Below are positions 1 to 7,892 of a stretch of 64,000 nt of DNA, in pieces. How positions within the stretch are numbered: position 1 is the first letter of the stretch; every line of letters begins with the position of its first letter. The translations under genes and the position numbers were made by a program. Location: positions 558,001 to 622,000 of the forward strand of contig NZ_VCGW01000001.1 in NCBI RefSeq assembly GCF_007671675.1, given 5' to 3'. Origin of the DNA: Marinobacter maritimus. Its GTDB lineage: Bacteria; Pseudomonadota; Gammaproteobacteria; Pseudomonadales; Oleiphilaceae. Below the pieces are notes generated by a model that searched no databases, was not told the origin of the DNA, and saw only the letters and a list, made by a program, of their open reading frames with translations.

Positions 1-243
1 AGAGCTTTTTTGCTGGCGGGTAACGAAATCTCGGTGGACGATTTGCCCGACAATTATATATCTGAACAGCCCATAGGCATGGATTATCTGCGACTTCCGG
101 TCGGTCGGACACTTGATGATGTGGAGCGGAATATAATAATAGCGACGCTGCGCTACCATAACGGTAACAAGACAATCGCTGCCAAAGAGCTTGGGATAAG
201 TTTGAAAACACTTTACAACCGGCTCAAGGAATACGACATGTAG
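1..243 (+). CDS. Sigma-54-dependent response regulator, C-terminal end (partial)
   Basis: Only the last 80 codons are in the window; the reading frame is open from base 1 and the N-terminus lies upstream. The visible part has the end of an AAA+ region (RAFLLAGN followed by a short linker) and a Fis-type helix-turn-helix near the C-terminus, with the hallmark pattern NKTIAAKELGISLKTLYNRL. This is the layout of NtrC/AtoC-type enhancer-binding proteins, which activate RNA polymerase carrying sigma-54. The receiver and ATPase core cannot be seen, so the signal and target genes are unknown. The call rests on the C-terminal domain alone. Confidence 0.82.
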   Translation, partial: RAFLLAGNEISVDDLPDNYISEQPIGMDYLRLPVGRTLDDVERNIIIATLRYHNGNKTIAAKELGISLKTLYNRLKEYDM

Positions 244-431
244 AGCCGGTCATCCCGGAAAACTGGGCAAAAAATCGTACTTTCCCTCGGTTCGATGTTT
301 AAGCGCGCCGCTTTCTCATAAGGTCTGTTAGCCCTTGGCTCATAATCTGCATGAAATTTTACACGCAGGGTAGCTGGTGCTGAATAGGGTAGCTGCTGCC
401 GAAAAGTGTCAGAAACAAGCGCGGGAGTGTT

Positions 432-722
432 ATGCCACACAAACTTGCAAGTGTTGAGTTGAGCCGGTTACTCAATAATGCCGTCAAAAATTGTGAAGGC
501 GAGGTTTTGGGGTACATCCACGACATTGTGCTCAATCCTCATAACGGTCGTATAGAGTACGTCAGGTTGGCGCTTGTTACCCATGAGGTGGATACGGAGA
601 GCTCATCGATAGCAGTTCCCTGGAGCCAGTTCAAATTGGTAAACATCGCAGCGGACATTGAGCTGGATATCAGCCCTGAAGTGTTAAGAGTGTGCGCTAA
701 AGGGCCCGAGGGTACTAATTGA
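432..722 (+). CDS. PRC-barrel domain protein
   Basis: A 96-residue soluble protein without signal peptide or membrane segment. It opens with a stretch on the pattern of PRC-barrel proteins: NAVKNCEGEVLGYIHDIVLN, then NGRIEYVRLAL and later SIAVPWSQFKL. PRC barrels are small beta-barrels found in RimM, in photosynthetic reaction-centre H subunits and in many stand-alone bacterial proteins of unknown role. The gene stands alone between a two-component regulator and two broken oxidoreductase genes read the other way. I can name the fold but not the function. Confidence 0.7.
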   Translation: MPHKLASVELSRLLNNAVKNCEGEVLGYIHDIVLNPHNGRIEYVRLALVTHEVDTESSSIAVPWSQFKLVNIAADIELDISPEVLRVCAKGPEGTN

Positions 723-744
723 CCAGGGTAGTGAGCGTGGACGT

Positions 745-1092
745 TTAAACAGCCCGTTCAAACGTTTCGTAGGGCAGGACTGTAAACTCACCGTTGCGCA
801 TCATACCTGCGGAATAAATCGCCAAATCCGGTGGGCTCATGTCGCTGACTGCCTTTTCCATCGCCGCTTCTACAGCGAGCGGATCGGTAACATCGGCCGC
901 GTAGAAAGTAATTTTCTGGCTCGGCCTCGCATTGTTCTGCAGTTCTGTGATGACAGAGTCGTCCACGCGCAGATCAAAAATCGCAGCGTTCGTGTCTTCG
1001 CTGATCAATGATTTGATGAGGCACAGTCCAATACCGCTGCCACCGCCGCTGATGAAGGCAACTCGAGGAGCGCCGTGTTTCCACGATGTCAT
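745..1092 (-). pseudogene. Truncated short-chain dehydrogenase/reductase (SDR) remnant
   Basis: The 115-residue product has the N-terminal half of a classical SDR: a Rossmann nucleotide-binding motif SGGGSGIG near residue 15, an acidic residue after beta-2 (IFDLR), AADVTD, and a degenerate NNAG-like motif (YSAGM) near residue 93. It stops at FERAV, just where the family continues into the catalytic Ser-Tyr-Lys part. Family members are about 250 residues long, so the active site is missing. The sequence after the stop (toward 722) does not continue the fold. The start overlaps the stop of the upstream fragment as ATGA, so the two were probably once an operon. I read it as a deletion remnant. 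Confidence 0.6.
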
Positions 1093-1358
1093 GATTTCAG
1101 GCTCTTTTTCGATGGCTGGGATGATCGTTCGAACTCGTCCGCCAGTTCCTGGATGGCCTGTTCAAAACTGAACACGGGTTTATAGCCCAGCAATCTTTCG
1201 CATTTTTCTGTCGAGGACTCATTAGGGCCGCCCATGAGCCGGTATGGCTGCCGGGTTGGCAGCCTGGCGGCTTTGAGCATGGTGGCGGAATCCAGCCCGG
1301 TTTGCTGGCAATACTCGTTAAACAGCGCGAGTGAGGAGACTCGGGAGAAGTCCGTCAT
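1089..1358 (-). pseudogene. Probable C-terminal fragment of an NAD-dependent epimerase/dehydratase
   Basis: An 89-residue frame whose second half resembles the C-terminus of extended SDRs (NAD-dependent epimerases): SSTEKCERLLGYKPVFSF followed by an amphipathic helix. The nucleotide-binding domain that should precede it, roughly 200 residues, is absent, and nothing upstream in 1359-1549 encodes it. The first 35 residues are not recognised. It overlaps the truncated SDR gene by four bases (ATGA). Either an internal deletion joined a start to the tail of an epimerase, or this is a small protein of unknown function. I favour the remnant because its neighbour is also truncated. Confidence 0.4.
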
Positions 1359-1549
1359 TGTCCGTGTTCCAAAAATACACTCTTTCCTTTCTCATAAAGA
1401 ACATAACGTAAATCAATCCTCATGCAGAGGCGGTAGACCAAAGGCTAGTGCAGGCTGATGGATGCAGATACTGTAACTGTTTCAGTTATATCAACCGATG
1501 TACGGTAGAAACCACTTAACTCCGGTAACGGGTCAGGAGATAGCCCGCA

Positions 1550-4294
1550 ATGCGCATTGCATGGAAACCACTTGGATGGGGACTGTTTACGGTATTGGTG
1601 CTCACCACACTGTTCGGCATTCTGGCTGCCCGATATCTCTGGAGCGAGACGCTACAACAGAACGGAATTGATACGCTGGAGTGGCAAGGGCTGGAACTAT
1701 CTTTCAGTGGTGTGTTTGTGCGTGAACTAACGCTCACCCAGTCCCTGCCGACACGAGAAATTGCGTTGTACGGCAGCGATCTGGTGTTGGGCTGGCGGAG
1801 CCCTGAATGGGGGGAGGGATGGCTGCCGAAGCTAACGGCGCTGACGGCTGGATACCTGGAGCTGGATTGGTACACAAAACCCGGAGAACAGCCTACAGAG
1901 GGGGAGCAGCAACCGACACTGTGGCCGCCTGAAATACCCGCTTGGCTGCCTTCTGACATTACCGTTCAGAAGTTCAGGGTGACTCTGCCGTGTGAGGCAG
2001 GGCGCTGCCCGCTGGCAGGAAGCCTGTCGATTGCCACTCCGGAGTCCGATCCAGCTTCCGAACCTGACTCCGCTTTGCGCTCTATCGTCGCTGCAAACGC
2101 CCGCCTTCCCATCAATGCCAATGTGCAGCTGGATCACGAAAGCCATCAGGTGAATGTGCTGGCAACGCTTGACGGTGCCTGGGATGGCGATCTGGATTTC
2201 TCTGCAGAATTGGAAGTTGATGGCACTCGGTACTTGTCGGTGGATTCGGGTTACCGCAAACAGAATGCGAATGGCCTGGTGTCTTGGCACGGCTTGGTGA
2301 AGATGCCCGATTTGCCCCAGACGGACTGGTTGCTGGCCTGGCTGCAAACCTGGCAGAGCATTCCTGCAGAGCAGTGGCCGGAGCAGCCGGAAACGGGGTC
2401 CATGGAAGCCGAATGGGATTTGCAGGGCCCGGGCAACGAACGCTTTCTGGCGCAGGCGACGGGAAGCGTGAGCGCCCAGATGCGAGTACCTCAGCCCTGG
2501 CCGGCGCCCGGCGTGGGAACGATCAGCGGCAGTGTAGAGGTCGCTCTGGAGGCAGACCAGGGCCAGTGGCAGCCCGAAACACTGCAGGCTGATCTGGAGT
2601 TGAACCATCCGGCTGCGTGGATAAGGAAGGTGCCGGAGCTGATGCGGCCAAGCTCGCTTACGCTATCTGTCCGACCCGCTCAGGTCTTGGCGCCTCCTTC
2701 CGCCAATTCTCCTGCCGTTCAAACAGGCTCCGGGAACGCCCTCTTGCCGCTCAATGTGGAATTGAGCAGCCGCGGCGGCGCAAATGTGTCCATGCACTCA
2801 CATCTCGCGGTAACCACCAAAGCGCCATGGATGGTGCAGCTGGGGAAAACCCAATTAACCGCAGCCTTGCCGAAACTGGAGGCGGCCGGCTGGCGACTGA
2901 CCAAGCCTCGGGTACAGATTGCGCTCACGGGTTGGTTGAACACCACCACTGCGGCACTGAAATTTGGTGAGCCCACGTTTCTTGAGGTTGAAAGGTTAGA
3001 GCCGCTCTCCGGGATGACAGCCGGAACGGCAACGGCAACCGAAACGCAGCTCAAAGGCTTGCATGCAGATCTCGGAAAAACGATGTTGAACGCAAACTAC
3101 AGGGTGGAACAGGGCGAACTCGATAAGTTAACCCTTGAAGGACCGGTTAGCGTGAAAGCAAAACAGGTCAGGCATCCGCAGTTGTTGCCGCAACCCTGGC
3201 AGTTCAGCGGCAGGGTGAACAGCGACCAGGTTCACGCAGATGTTGCAGGCGTGCTCAGGGCCAACGCCGGAACAACGATGAACCTGGATTTGACGTTTCC
3301 ATACCAGCGGCCTTTGACGCTTGAGGGGAAGATGCGGGTGAGTGGAGAGCGCGAAGCCGAGGCGCTGTCTCGTATTTTCTCAGTCTGGCCCCCCCTTCTC
3401 ACGGTATCCGGCGGCACCGTCAGTGCTAACGCTACCTATAAACAATCGCAAAACGGGGCGATGGCAGCGACTGGCAAGCTGGTGTTCGCCGACTGGAGTG
3501 GCACCTACGATCGCACCGCATGGAGCGAGATGACCGGCTCCGCTGAGTTCCGACTGGAAAACGATCGCATCAGATTATCCACGCCGGAGCTGACCGTGGA
3601 GGAAGTGAATCCCGGGCTGCCCATCGGGCCTGTGCTTCTGGTTGGAACTTACGAAGCGCCTCTGGCGAAACTGGACGCCGGGAAGCTGACTCTGAAGCAG
3701 GCCAACTCTGATGCATTGGGAGGCGAGATACGCATACAGCCAGGAAGTTGGGATCTGGCGCTGGCGCCAGTGACGATTCCTGTTGAACTCAAGCAGCTCA
3801 GTCTTGCGTATCTTTTACAGTTATACCCGACTGAGGGGCTTGCGGGCACTGGAATTCTCAGTGGCACTGTTCCTGTGTTGTTCGACCCGGCTACCGGTAT
3901 AAGAGTGGAGCGAGGGCGTATTGACGCACTTGAGCCCGGGGGGCGATTGCAGCTGACGGCCGAACGGCTGAAAACACTCGCCAGCCAGAACGAGTCCATG
4001 AAGCTGGTGGCACAAGCACTCGAGGATTTCCGTTACTCGGTTCTGGGTAGCGGTATTGATTATGATGAGAACGGCACTCTGGTGCTGACGCTTCACTTGA
4101 AAGGCAGTAGCCCAAACGTTGGCAAAGGCCAGCCGGTGGTGTTGAACATCAATCTGGAGGAGAACATTCCGGCGTTGCTCAGGAGCCTTCAGCTGAGCGG
4201 CAAAGTGAGCGATGCGGTGACGGAGAGGGTAAAAAAGCTGTTCAATAAGCGCGAACGGAATCCTGACGATGAGTCAGGCGACCTGTTAGAGTGA
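1550..4294 (+). CDS. ydbH: YdbH-family inner-membrane-anchored lipid-transport protein
   Basis: A 914-residue protein with one N-terminal membrane anchor (residues about 8-28) and a long, mostly beta-rich periplasmic body. The C-terminal region (LKQLSLAYLLQLYPTEGLAG, then a predicted helical tail) is typical of YdbH. In Escherichia coli YdbH belongs to the AsmA-like/TamB-related bridge proteins that move phospholipids between the inner and outer membranes. The start is an ATG with AGGAGA nine bases upstream. The two following genes match ynbE and ydbL in the same order as E. coli, which strongly supports the call. A proline- and acid-rich insert lies around residues 105-160. Confidence 0.85.
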   Translation: MRIAWKPLGWGLFTVLVLTTLFGILAARYLWSETLQQNGIDTLEWQGLELSFSGVFVRELTLTQSLPTREIALYGSDLVLGWRSPEWGEGWLPKLTALTAGYLELDWYTKPGEQPTEGEQQPTLWPPEIPAWLPSDITVQKFRVTLPCEAGRCPLAGSLSIATPESDPASEPDSALRSIVAANARLPINANVQLDHESHQVNVLATLDGAWDGDLDFSAELEVDGTRYLSVDSGYRKQNANGLVSWHGLVKMPDLPQTDWLLAWLQTWQSIPAEQWPEQPETGSMEAEWDLQGPGNERFLAQATGSVSAQMRVPQPWPAPGVGTISGSVEVALEADQGQWQPETLQADLELNHPAAWIRKVPELMRPSSLTLSVRPAQVLAPPSANSPAVQTGSGNALLPLNVELSSRGGANVSMHSHLAVTTKAPWMVQLGKTQLTAALPKLEAAGWRLTKPRVQIALTGWLNTTTAALKFGEPTFLEVERLEPLSGMTAGTATATETQLKGLHADLGKTMLNANYRVEQGELDKLTLEGPVSVKAKQVRHPQLLPQPWQFSGRVNSDQVHADVAGVLRANAGTTMNLDLTFPYQRPLTLEGKMRVSGEREAEALSRIFSVWPPLLTVSGGTVSANATYKQSQNGAMAATGKLVFADWSGTYDRTAWSEMTGSAEFRLENDRIRLSTPELTVEEVNPGLPIGPVLLVGTYEAPLAKLDAGKLTLKQANSDALGGEIRIQPGSWDLALAPVTIPVELKQLSLAYLLQLYPTEGLAGTGILSGTVPVLFDPATGIRVERGRIDALEPGGRLQLTAERLKTLASQNESMKLVAQALEDFRYSVLGSGIDYDENGTLVLTLHLKGSSPNVGKGQPVVLNINLEENIPALLRSLQLSGKVSDAVTERVKKLFNKRERNPDDESGDLLE

Positions 4295-4318
4295 AGGGTA
4301 ACAAAGGAGTACACCGAT

Positions 4319-4534
4319 ATGACGCAATTTGGTTTCAGGCTTTCCCGGCGTGTGTCCGCCCTGTGCGCGGGCCTGGTTATGGGTAGCTTGCTCGCAGCTT
4401 GCACCCCGACGGTTCAGGTGGCTGCGCCCAAGGAGCCGATAACCGTGAACCTGAACGTGAAAATACAGCATGAAATTTACGTGAAGGTTGATAAAGATGT
4501 CGACGAGCTGTTCAGTGAAAAGGGCCTCTTCTGA
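4319..4534 (+). CDS. ynbE: YnbE-family lipoprotein
   Basis: A 71-residue lipoprotein. The signal peptide ends in a lipobox, SLLAAC, with the modified cysteine at about residue 28; the mature part (EPITVNLNVKIQHEIYVKVD) matches the conserved YnbE core. YnbE is an outer-membrane lipoprotein that stacks onto the C-terminus of YdbH to complete a lipid-transport bridge. The gene lies 24 bases after ydbH with an AAGGAG ribosome-binding site nine bases before ATG, so the two are almost certainly co-transcribed. Confidence 0.85.
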   Translation: MTQFGFRLSRRVSALCAGLVMGSLLAACTPTVQVAAPKEPITVNLNVKIQHEIYVKVDKDVDELFSEKGLF

Positions 4535-4578
4535 TTGCCTTGGTGTTTTGTACTTAGCGAACTATTAAGGAGTTGACC

Positions 4579-4923
4579 ATGACATTATTTGCGCGATTCA
4601 GTGCCCTTATTCTAGCGTTTTTCCTGGCTCTGCCGGCAACGGCCATGAGCCTGGATGAAGCGAAAAATGCCCTTGAATCTGCCAAAAGCGATGGGCTGGT
4701 GGGCGAGACACCCTCGGGTTATCTGGCTGCAGTAGGCTCCGACCAGCGGGCTAAAGAGATTGTGAGCGCCATCAACGATGCCCGTCGCGAAGCTTACAAA
4801 GCGATTGCTGAAAAGCATGGCATTGCAGTAACCAAGGTAGAGACCGTAGCGGGCCAGAAAGCGGTTGAGAAGACGCCATCCGGGCAGTACATCCAGGTGG
4901 ATAACCACTGGATTAAAAAATAG
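4579..4923 (+). CDS. ydbL: YdbL-family periplasmic protein (DUF1318)
   Basis: A 114-residue secreted protein with a cleavable signal peptide (cleavage near ALPATA-M). The mature part contains LDEAKNALESAKSDGLVGE and ends in VDNHWIKK, as in YdbL/DUF1318 proteins. In E. coli YdbL is the third gene of ydbH-ynbE-ydbL and is thought to prevent wrong multimers of YnbE. I chose the ATG at 4579 over the in-frame TTG at 4573 because AAGGAG ends six bases before it. It completes the operon that begins at 1550. Confidence 0.82.
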   Translation: MTLFARFSALILAFFLALPATAMSLDEAKNALESAKSDGLVGETPSGYLAAVGSDQRAKEIVSAINDARREAYKAIAEKHGIAVTKVETVAGQKAVEKTPSGQYIQVDNHWIKK

Positions 4924-5028
4924 GACGAATCGTCAGCTGTTTGATGGGTTTATAACCAATCAATCTTAATGCCGGGTCACAACCTGCCGATAGCCATTAC
5001 ATATAAGCCCTTGCCAGAGGAGAAAGTT

Positions 5029-5574
5029 ATGGTAGCGCCAATCATTGGTCGCGGGCCGGATGTGATCGGTCGAGTGAATACGGGCCCAACTGAGGCAAGG
5101 TCGGCAGGCCGGGCAACCGCCGACGTGCGTGCTGATAAACAGGCTTCTATCCGCACACCAGCGGACGCCATTAATGTTATGCGTGCGCGCATGGAACAGA
5201 GGCTTCAGGAAGCCATGGGGGGCCAAAGCAAAGCCGCATCAGGCGCCGATAAATACGCCACCCAGGCTCAGCCACCTACGGCGTCTGATGTTGCCAGCGT
5301 GATTTTGGGGTTTGTGCAGAACCGCCTTCAGCAAGAAGCGGATGCCGGAGCAGATGTCGAGAAACTGGCCGGCTTAATGGAACAGGCCCGAGCTGGAATC
5401 GAAAAAGGTTATGCAGAGGCGCGAGAACAGATTGTGGCTTTGGGCATGATGAACGAAACCCTTGGCGCGGAAATCGACGAAGGCTTCAATCTAATCCAGG
5501 ATGGCCTTCTGAATCTGGAGAGGCTGTTTTCAGGTAAAGAACCTGAAGTGGATAACCCAACCGAAAACAGTTAG
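5029..5574 (+). CDS. DUF5610-like conserved hypothetical protein
   Basis: A 181-residue soluble, Ala/Gln/Glu-rich, mostly helical protein with no signal peptide. The C-terminal part, with GIEKGYAEAREQI and a final helix containing FNLIQDGLLNLERLF, resembles the DUF5610 family as I remember it; its function is unknown. An in-frame start 60 bases upstream exists, but the ATG at 5029 has AGAGGAG six bases before it and begins the conserved-looking MVAPIIGRG. Its stop overlaps that of the convergent peptidase gene. Confidence 0.6.
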   Translation: MVAPIIGRGPDVIGRVNTGPTEARSAGRATADVRADKQASIRTPADAINVMRARMEQRLQEAMGGQSKAASGADKYATQAQPPTASDVASVILGFVQNRLQQEADAGADVEKLAGLMEQARAGIEKGYAEAREQIVALGMMNETLGAEIDEGFNLIQDGLLNLERLFSGKEPEVDNPTENS

Positions 5575-6416
5575 TCAGACTCCTTGTGGAGGCTTTGTTT
5601 CGATAAGGCCTCTGCCAGGTTGTTCCAGCCGGCATTGATGTCTGGAAACTTCTCTGTCATCTCACGATAGTACGCTTCCGCTTCAGACCACTGGCCTTGT
5701 TGATAGGCAATGTTCCCCAAGCCGAGTAATGCTGCAGGCTGGTCTGGCCAAGCCTCTGCTGCCGCGCTGTAAGCGGATTTTGCCGCACCTGTTTGCCGAG
5801 TTGTCTCCAGGTCGTGGGCAGCCATCAAAAAAGTGAGAGGCTCTGCCGTTGCTGGAATCTGGTCTGGCGGCAGAATAACCCGCGCCCACCGTTTAGAGCG
5901 ATCCCAGGTTGCCATGAAAACGCTGGCAGGCTGGCGATTACTCTCTTGGGTGCCAGTGTGAAGTATCAGTGTTCCTTTCGCGCTGTCATAGCCAATAACC
6001 ACTGCAAAATGCCATTGTGGCCACCAGCCAAAACGCAGGTTCTGCAGAACGAGAACCGGGTGACCTGCTCGAACCTCTTTTAAAACGTGTTCCAGTTCGG
6101 GCTCCAACGGATAAACCAGCATCCCGTATTGACGTGCCGCCGCAACCATTTCAACTTGCAGGGCACCCTTTCGCTGGGGTAGGTAAACGCGGTCGACCAA
6201 CTCGTCTGGCGTTGCCTCAATATCCTGTGCATTCAGCATCATGGCCAATGAAGCCGGACCACACTGATATTGCTCTTGTGGATGAAAGGGTACCTGGTTG
6301 AGAGTGGTCGCGTTGAAAGAGTCGGGCCAGGGCGGCTGGCTGGCGCAGCCTGAGAGTAGAACTCCCAGGAGCGCGGCCAAACCGGGGCGGTTTGGCTTTA
6401 GCCAGAATCCGAACAT
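5571..6416 (-). CDS. PA2778-family lipoprotein cysteine peptidase with TPR repeats
   Basis: A 281-residue lipoprotein: a signal peptide with lipobox LLSGC (Cys near residue 24), a C39-like papain-fold peptidase domain (QYQCGPASLAMML with the nucleophile Cys near residue 52, WHFAVVIGYD with the catalytic His near residue 136), then TPR-like helices from about residue 195 (ALLGLGNIAYQQGQWSEAEA). The family is named after Pseudomonas PA2778 and is normally next to a PA2779-type gene, as here. The substrate is unknown. The start lies 11 bases after the stop of the PA2779-like gene, so they form a two-gene operon. The stop overlaps the DUF5610 gene by four bases, tail to tail. Confidence 0.8.
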   Translation of the reverse strand: MFGFWLKPNRPGLAALLGVLLSGCASQPPWPDSFNATTLNQVPFHPQEQYQCGPASLAMMLNAQDIEATPDELVDRVYLPQRKGALQVEMVAAARQYGMLVYPLEPELEHVLKEVRAGHPVLVLQNLRFGWWPQWHFAVVIGYDSAKGTLILHTGTQESNRQPASVFMATWDRSKRWARVILPPDQIPATAEPLTFLMAAHDLETTRQTGAAKSAYSAAAEAWPDQPAALLGLGNIAYQQGQWSEAEAYYREMTEKFPDINAGWNNLAEALSKQSLHKESD

Positions 6417-6427
6417 GGCGATGCTGT

Positions 6428-6829
6428 TCAGCGTATGCAGTTAATGAATGGGAAAATATTCGTCGCGCACAGCATGTCAGTCACAATGAAAACCAACAGG
6501 AACAGCACGATTATGCCTACAACACCCTCGCCGGCAGGCGCTTGTGCCAGCTGTTGCTTGAAATCAGCCAGTTCGGCGGGTGTAAGGCTTTGGATCCGGT
6601 CTTGAACCTCCTGCTCGCCCACGCCCATGTTCGCCAGGGCGGTTTTGACGTCTTCCCGTTCCAGCATCCCCATCAGCGCTTCGCGATCGATTTCAGCACG
6701 CTGCTCAGTCAGGAGTTCGCCTGTACCGACGATGTTTGCAGAGGCGGGAATTGCCCACATTGAACTCAATATCATCACCAGCGTCATGATCGCTGAAACG
6801 GACTGGGTATAGGATCGGATTGTTTGCAT
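6428..6829 (-). CDS. PA2779-family membrane protein
   Basis: A 133-residue protein with an N-terminal hydrophobic segment (residues about 10-31, possibly a signal peptide ending ASA), a charged helical middle (TEQRAEIDREALMGMLERED) and a second hydrophobic segment at about residues 102-121 (VVGIIVLFLLVFIVTDMLC). This matches the PA2779 family, small proteins of unknown function that accompany PA2778-type peptidases. First gene of the pair. The 275 bases upstream (6830-7104) hold its promoter region; no gene is evident there. Confidence 0.75.
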   Translation of the reverse strand: MQTIRSYTQSVSAIMTLVMILSSMWAIPASANIVGTGELLTEQRAEIDREALMGMLEREDVKTALANMGVGEQEVQDRIQSLTPAELADFKQQLAQAPAGEGVVGIIVLFLLVFIVTDMLCATNIFPFINCIR

Positions 6830-7104
6830 CAGACTGCTCCTATTGTTGACCTGTTCAGGTTTGTGTTTTTTGGGTCAGACAATGAACCAGTGTAAACGCT
6901 TGGGCATTATTTGCCGATCAAATCGGATTAATAACCCTTAATACCCTGTTCAGACTTGAGATCGAACCAGCATTGCCTTGATCTGGCCGATTTGTTTCAT
7001 CGGATTGAGACCTTTCGGGCATATGCCACGCAATTTCCAATCGTCCAGCATCGGAACACGCTGAATGGGGCTTTCAGCTTGTCAGGCTCATTGTCGTTAC
7101 TATG

Positions 7105-7890
7105 TCACTTAATTTTCGCTCCGGCATTCAGCCTTAGCTGCAAACCATGGCTATAAAATATCAGTTTGGGTTTTTTACCGTGAATTCCCAGATCCCGTAG
7201 CCGCCGCGCCATTGCATGGGAACCTGCGCCAACGGAAGCCCGGATGCTACCTGGCAAGCACAGCCGGCCACCACCACGGGTAACCACCAGGGTTCGTAGC
7301 AGGTCTTCGTTGAGTTGGGAATAGAGCAGGATGTCCAGTTGCGGCCCGGATACGCCAAGACCGGGCGACCCGCTGACGGTAATAATGTCTCCTTCACTGT
7401 CCGGGTCTTTAACGGTACTGCAAAAACGCGATCCGGACAGTGAAAAGCTGATATCGGTAATGAACTTTGGGAATCCCCAGACTTCTTTGCCGGCAGCGCA
7501 AGCTGCTGCTGTGGTTACAGGAAGATCGATTACGGTAAGCCCAAGCATTCGCCTATCCAGCGCCTCATACATGGCCAGCCAGGGATGTTTGGGTTGAGCC
7601 GTTCCGGCTGGCACGGTGGCGATGGCGACACCAACCTCGTTGTAGATACCCACAGCCGTTTCCCGGTATTCATACAGAGCTAACGCCACCAGAGCCTTAC
7701 CGCCGGGGAACCTTGCCACGTCTACTAACTTGCTATTCAGTAGGGGAGCCGCCTTCTCCAGCTCGACTTCATAGAGTGCCAGAAAGTTGGAGTTGTCATA
7801 GTAGAGTATGGGCAGGTCTATTTTGCCTTCACTGGTTTCGAAGGGTGTCAGGGGGTATTGAAAAAACGGGTCCTGGTGCCAGTTTGTCAT
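7105..7890 (-). CDS. Acetoacetate decarboxylase-family protein
   Basis: A 261-residue soluble protein of the acetoacetate decarboxylase (ADC) superfamily, with ALYEYRETAVGIYNEVGVAI and GKEVWGFPKF. The Lys at residue 142 aligns with the Schiff-base lysine of clostridial ADC, but the neighbouring Lys that lowers its pKa is Phe here, so acetoacetate may not be the substrate; members with this change do other beta-keto or hydratase-like chemistry. It starts two bases after the acyl-CoA dehydrogenase-like gene and is the last gene of the 10411-7105 operon. The context suggests breakdown of a carboxylic acid or lipid. The exact reaction is unknown. Confidence 0.75.
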   Translation of the reverse strand: MTNWHQDPFFQYPLTPFETSEGKIDLPILYYDNSNFLALYEVELEKAAPLLNSKLVDVARFPGGKALVALALYEYRETAVGIYNEVGVAIATVPAGTAQPKHPWLAMYEALDRRMLGLTVIDLPVTTAAACAAGKEVWGFPKFITDISFSLSGSRFCSTVKDPDSEGDIITVSGSPGLGVSGPQLDILLYSQLNEDLLRTLVVTRGGGRLCLPGSIRASVGAGSHAMARRLRDLGIHGKKPKLIFYSHGLQLRLNAGAKIK

Positions 7891-7892
7891 AC

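Noticed and set aside
1474..1488. Short palindrome TAACTG-TTT-CAGTTA before ydbH
   Set aside because: Six-base arms occur by chance; nothing else supports an operator.
6956..7156. 66-codon open frame between the PA2779-like gene and the ADC-like gene
   Set aside because: It has no ribosome-binding site or recognisable motif and overlaps the end of the ADC-like gene.
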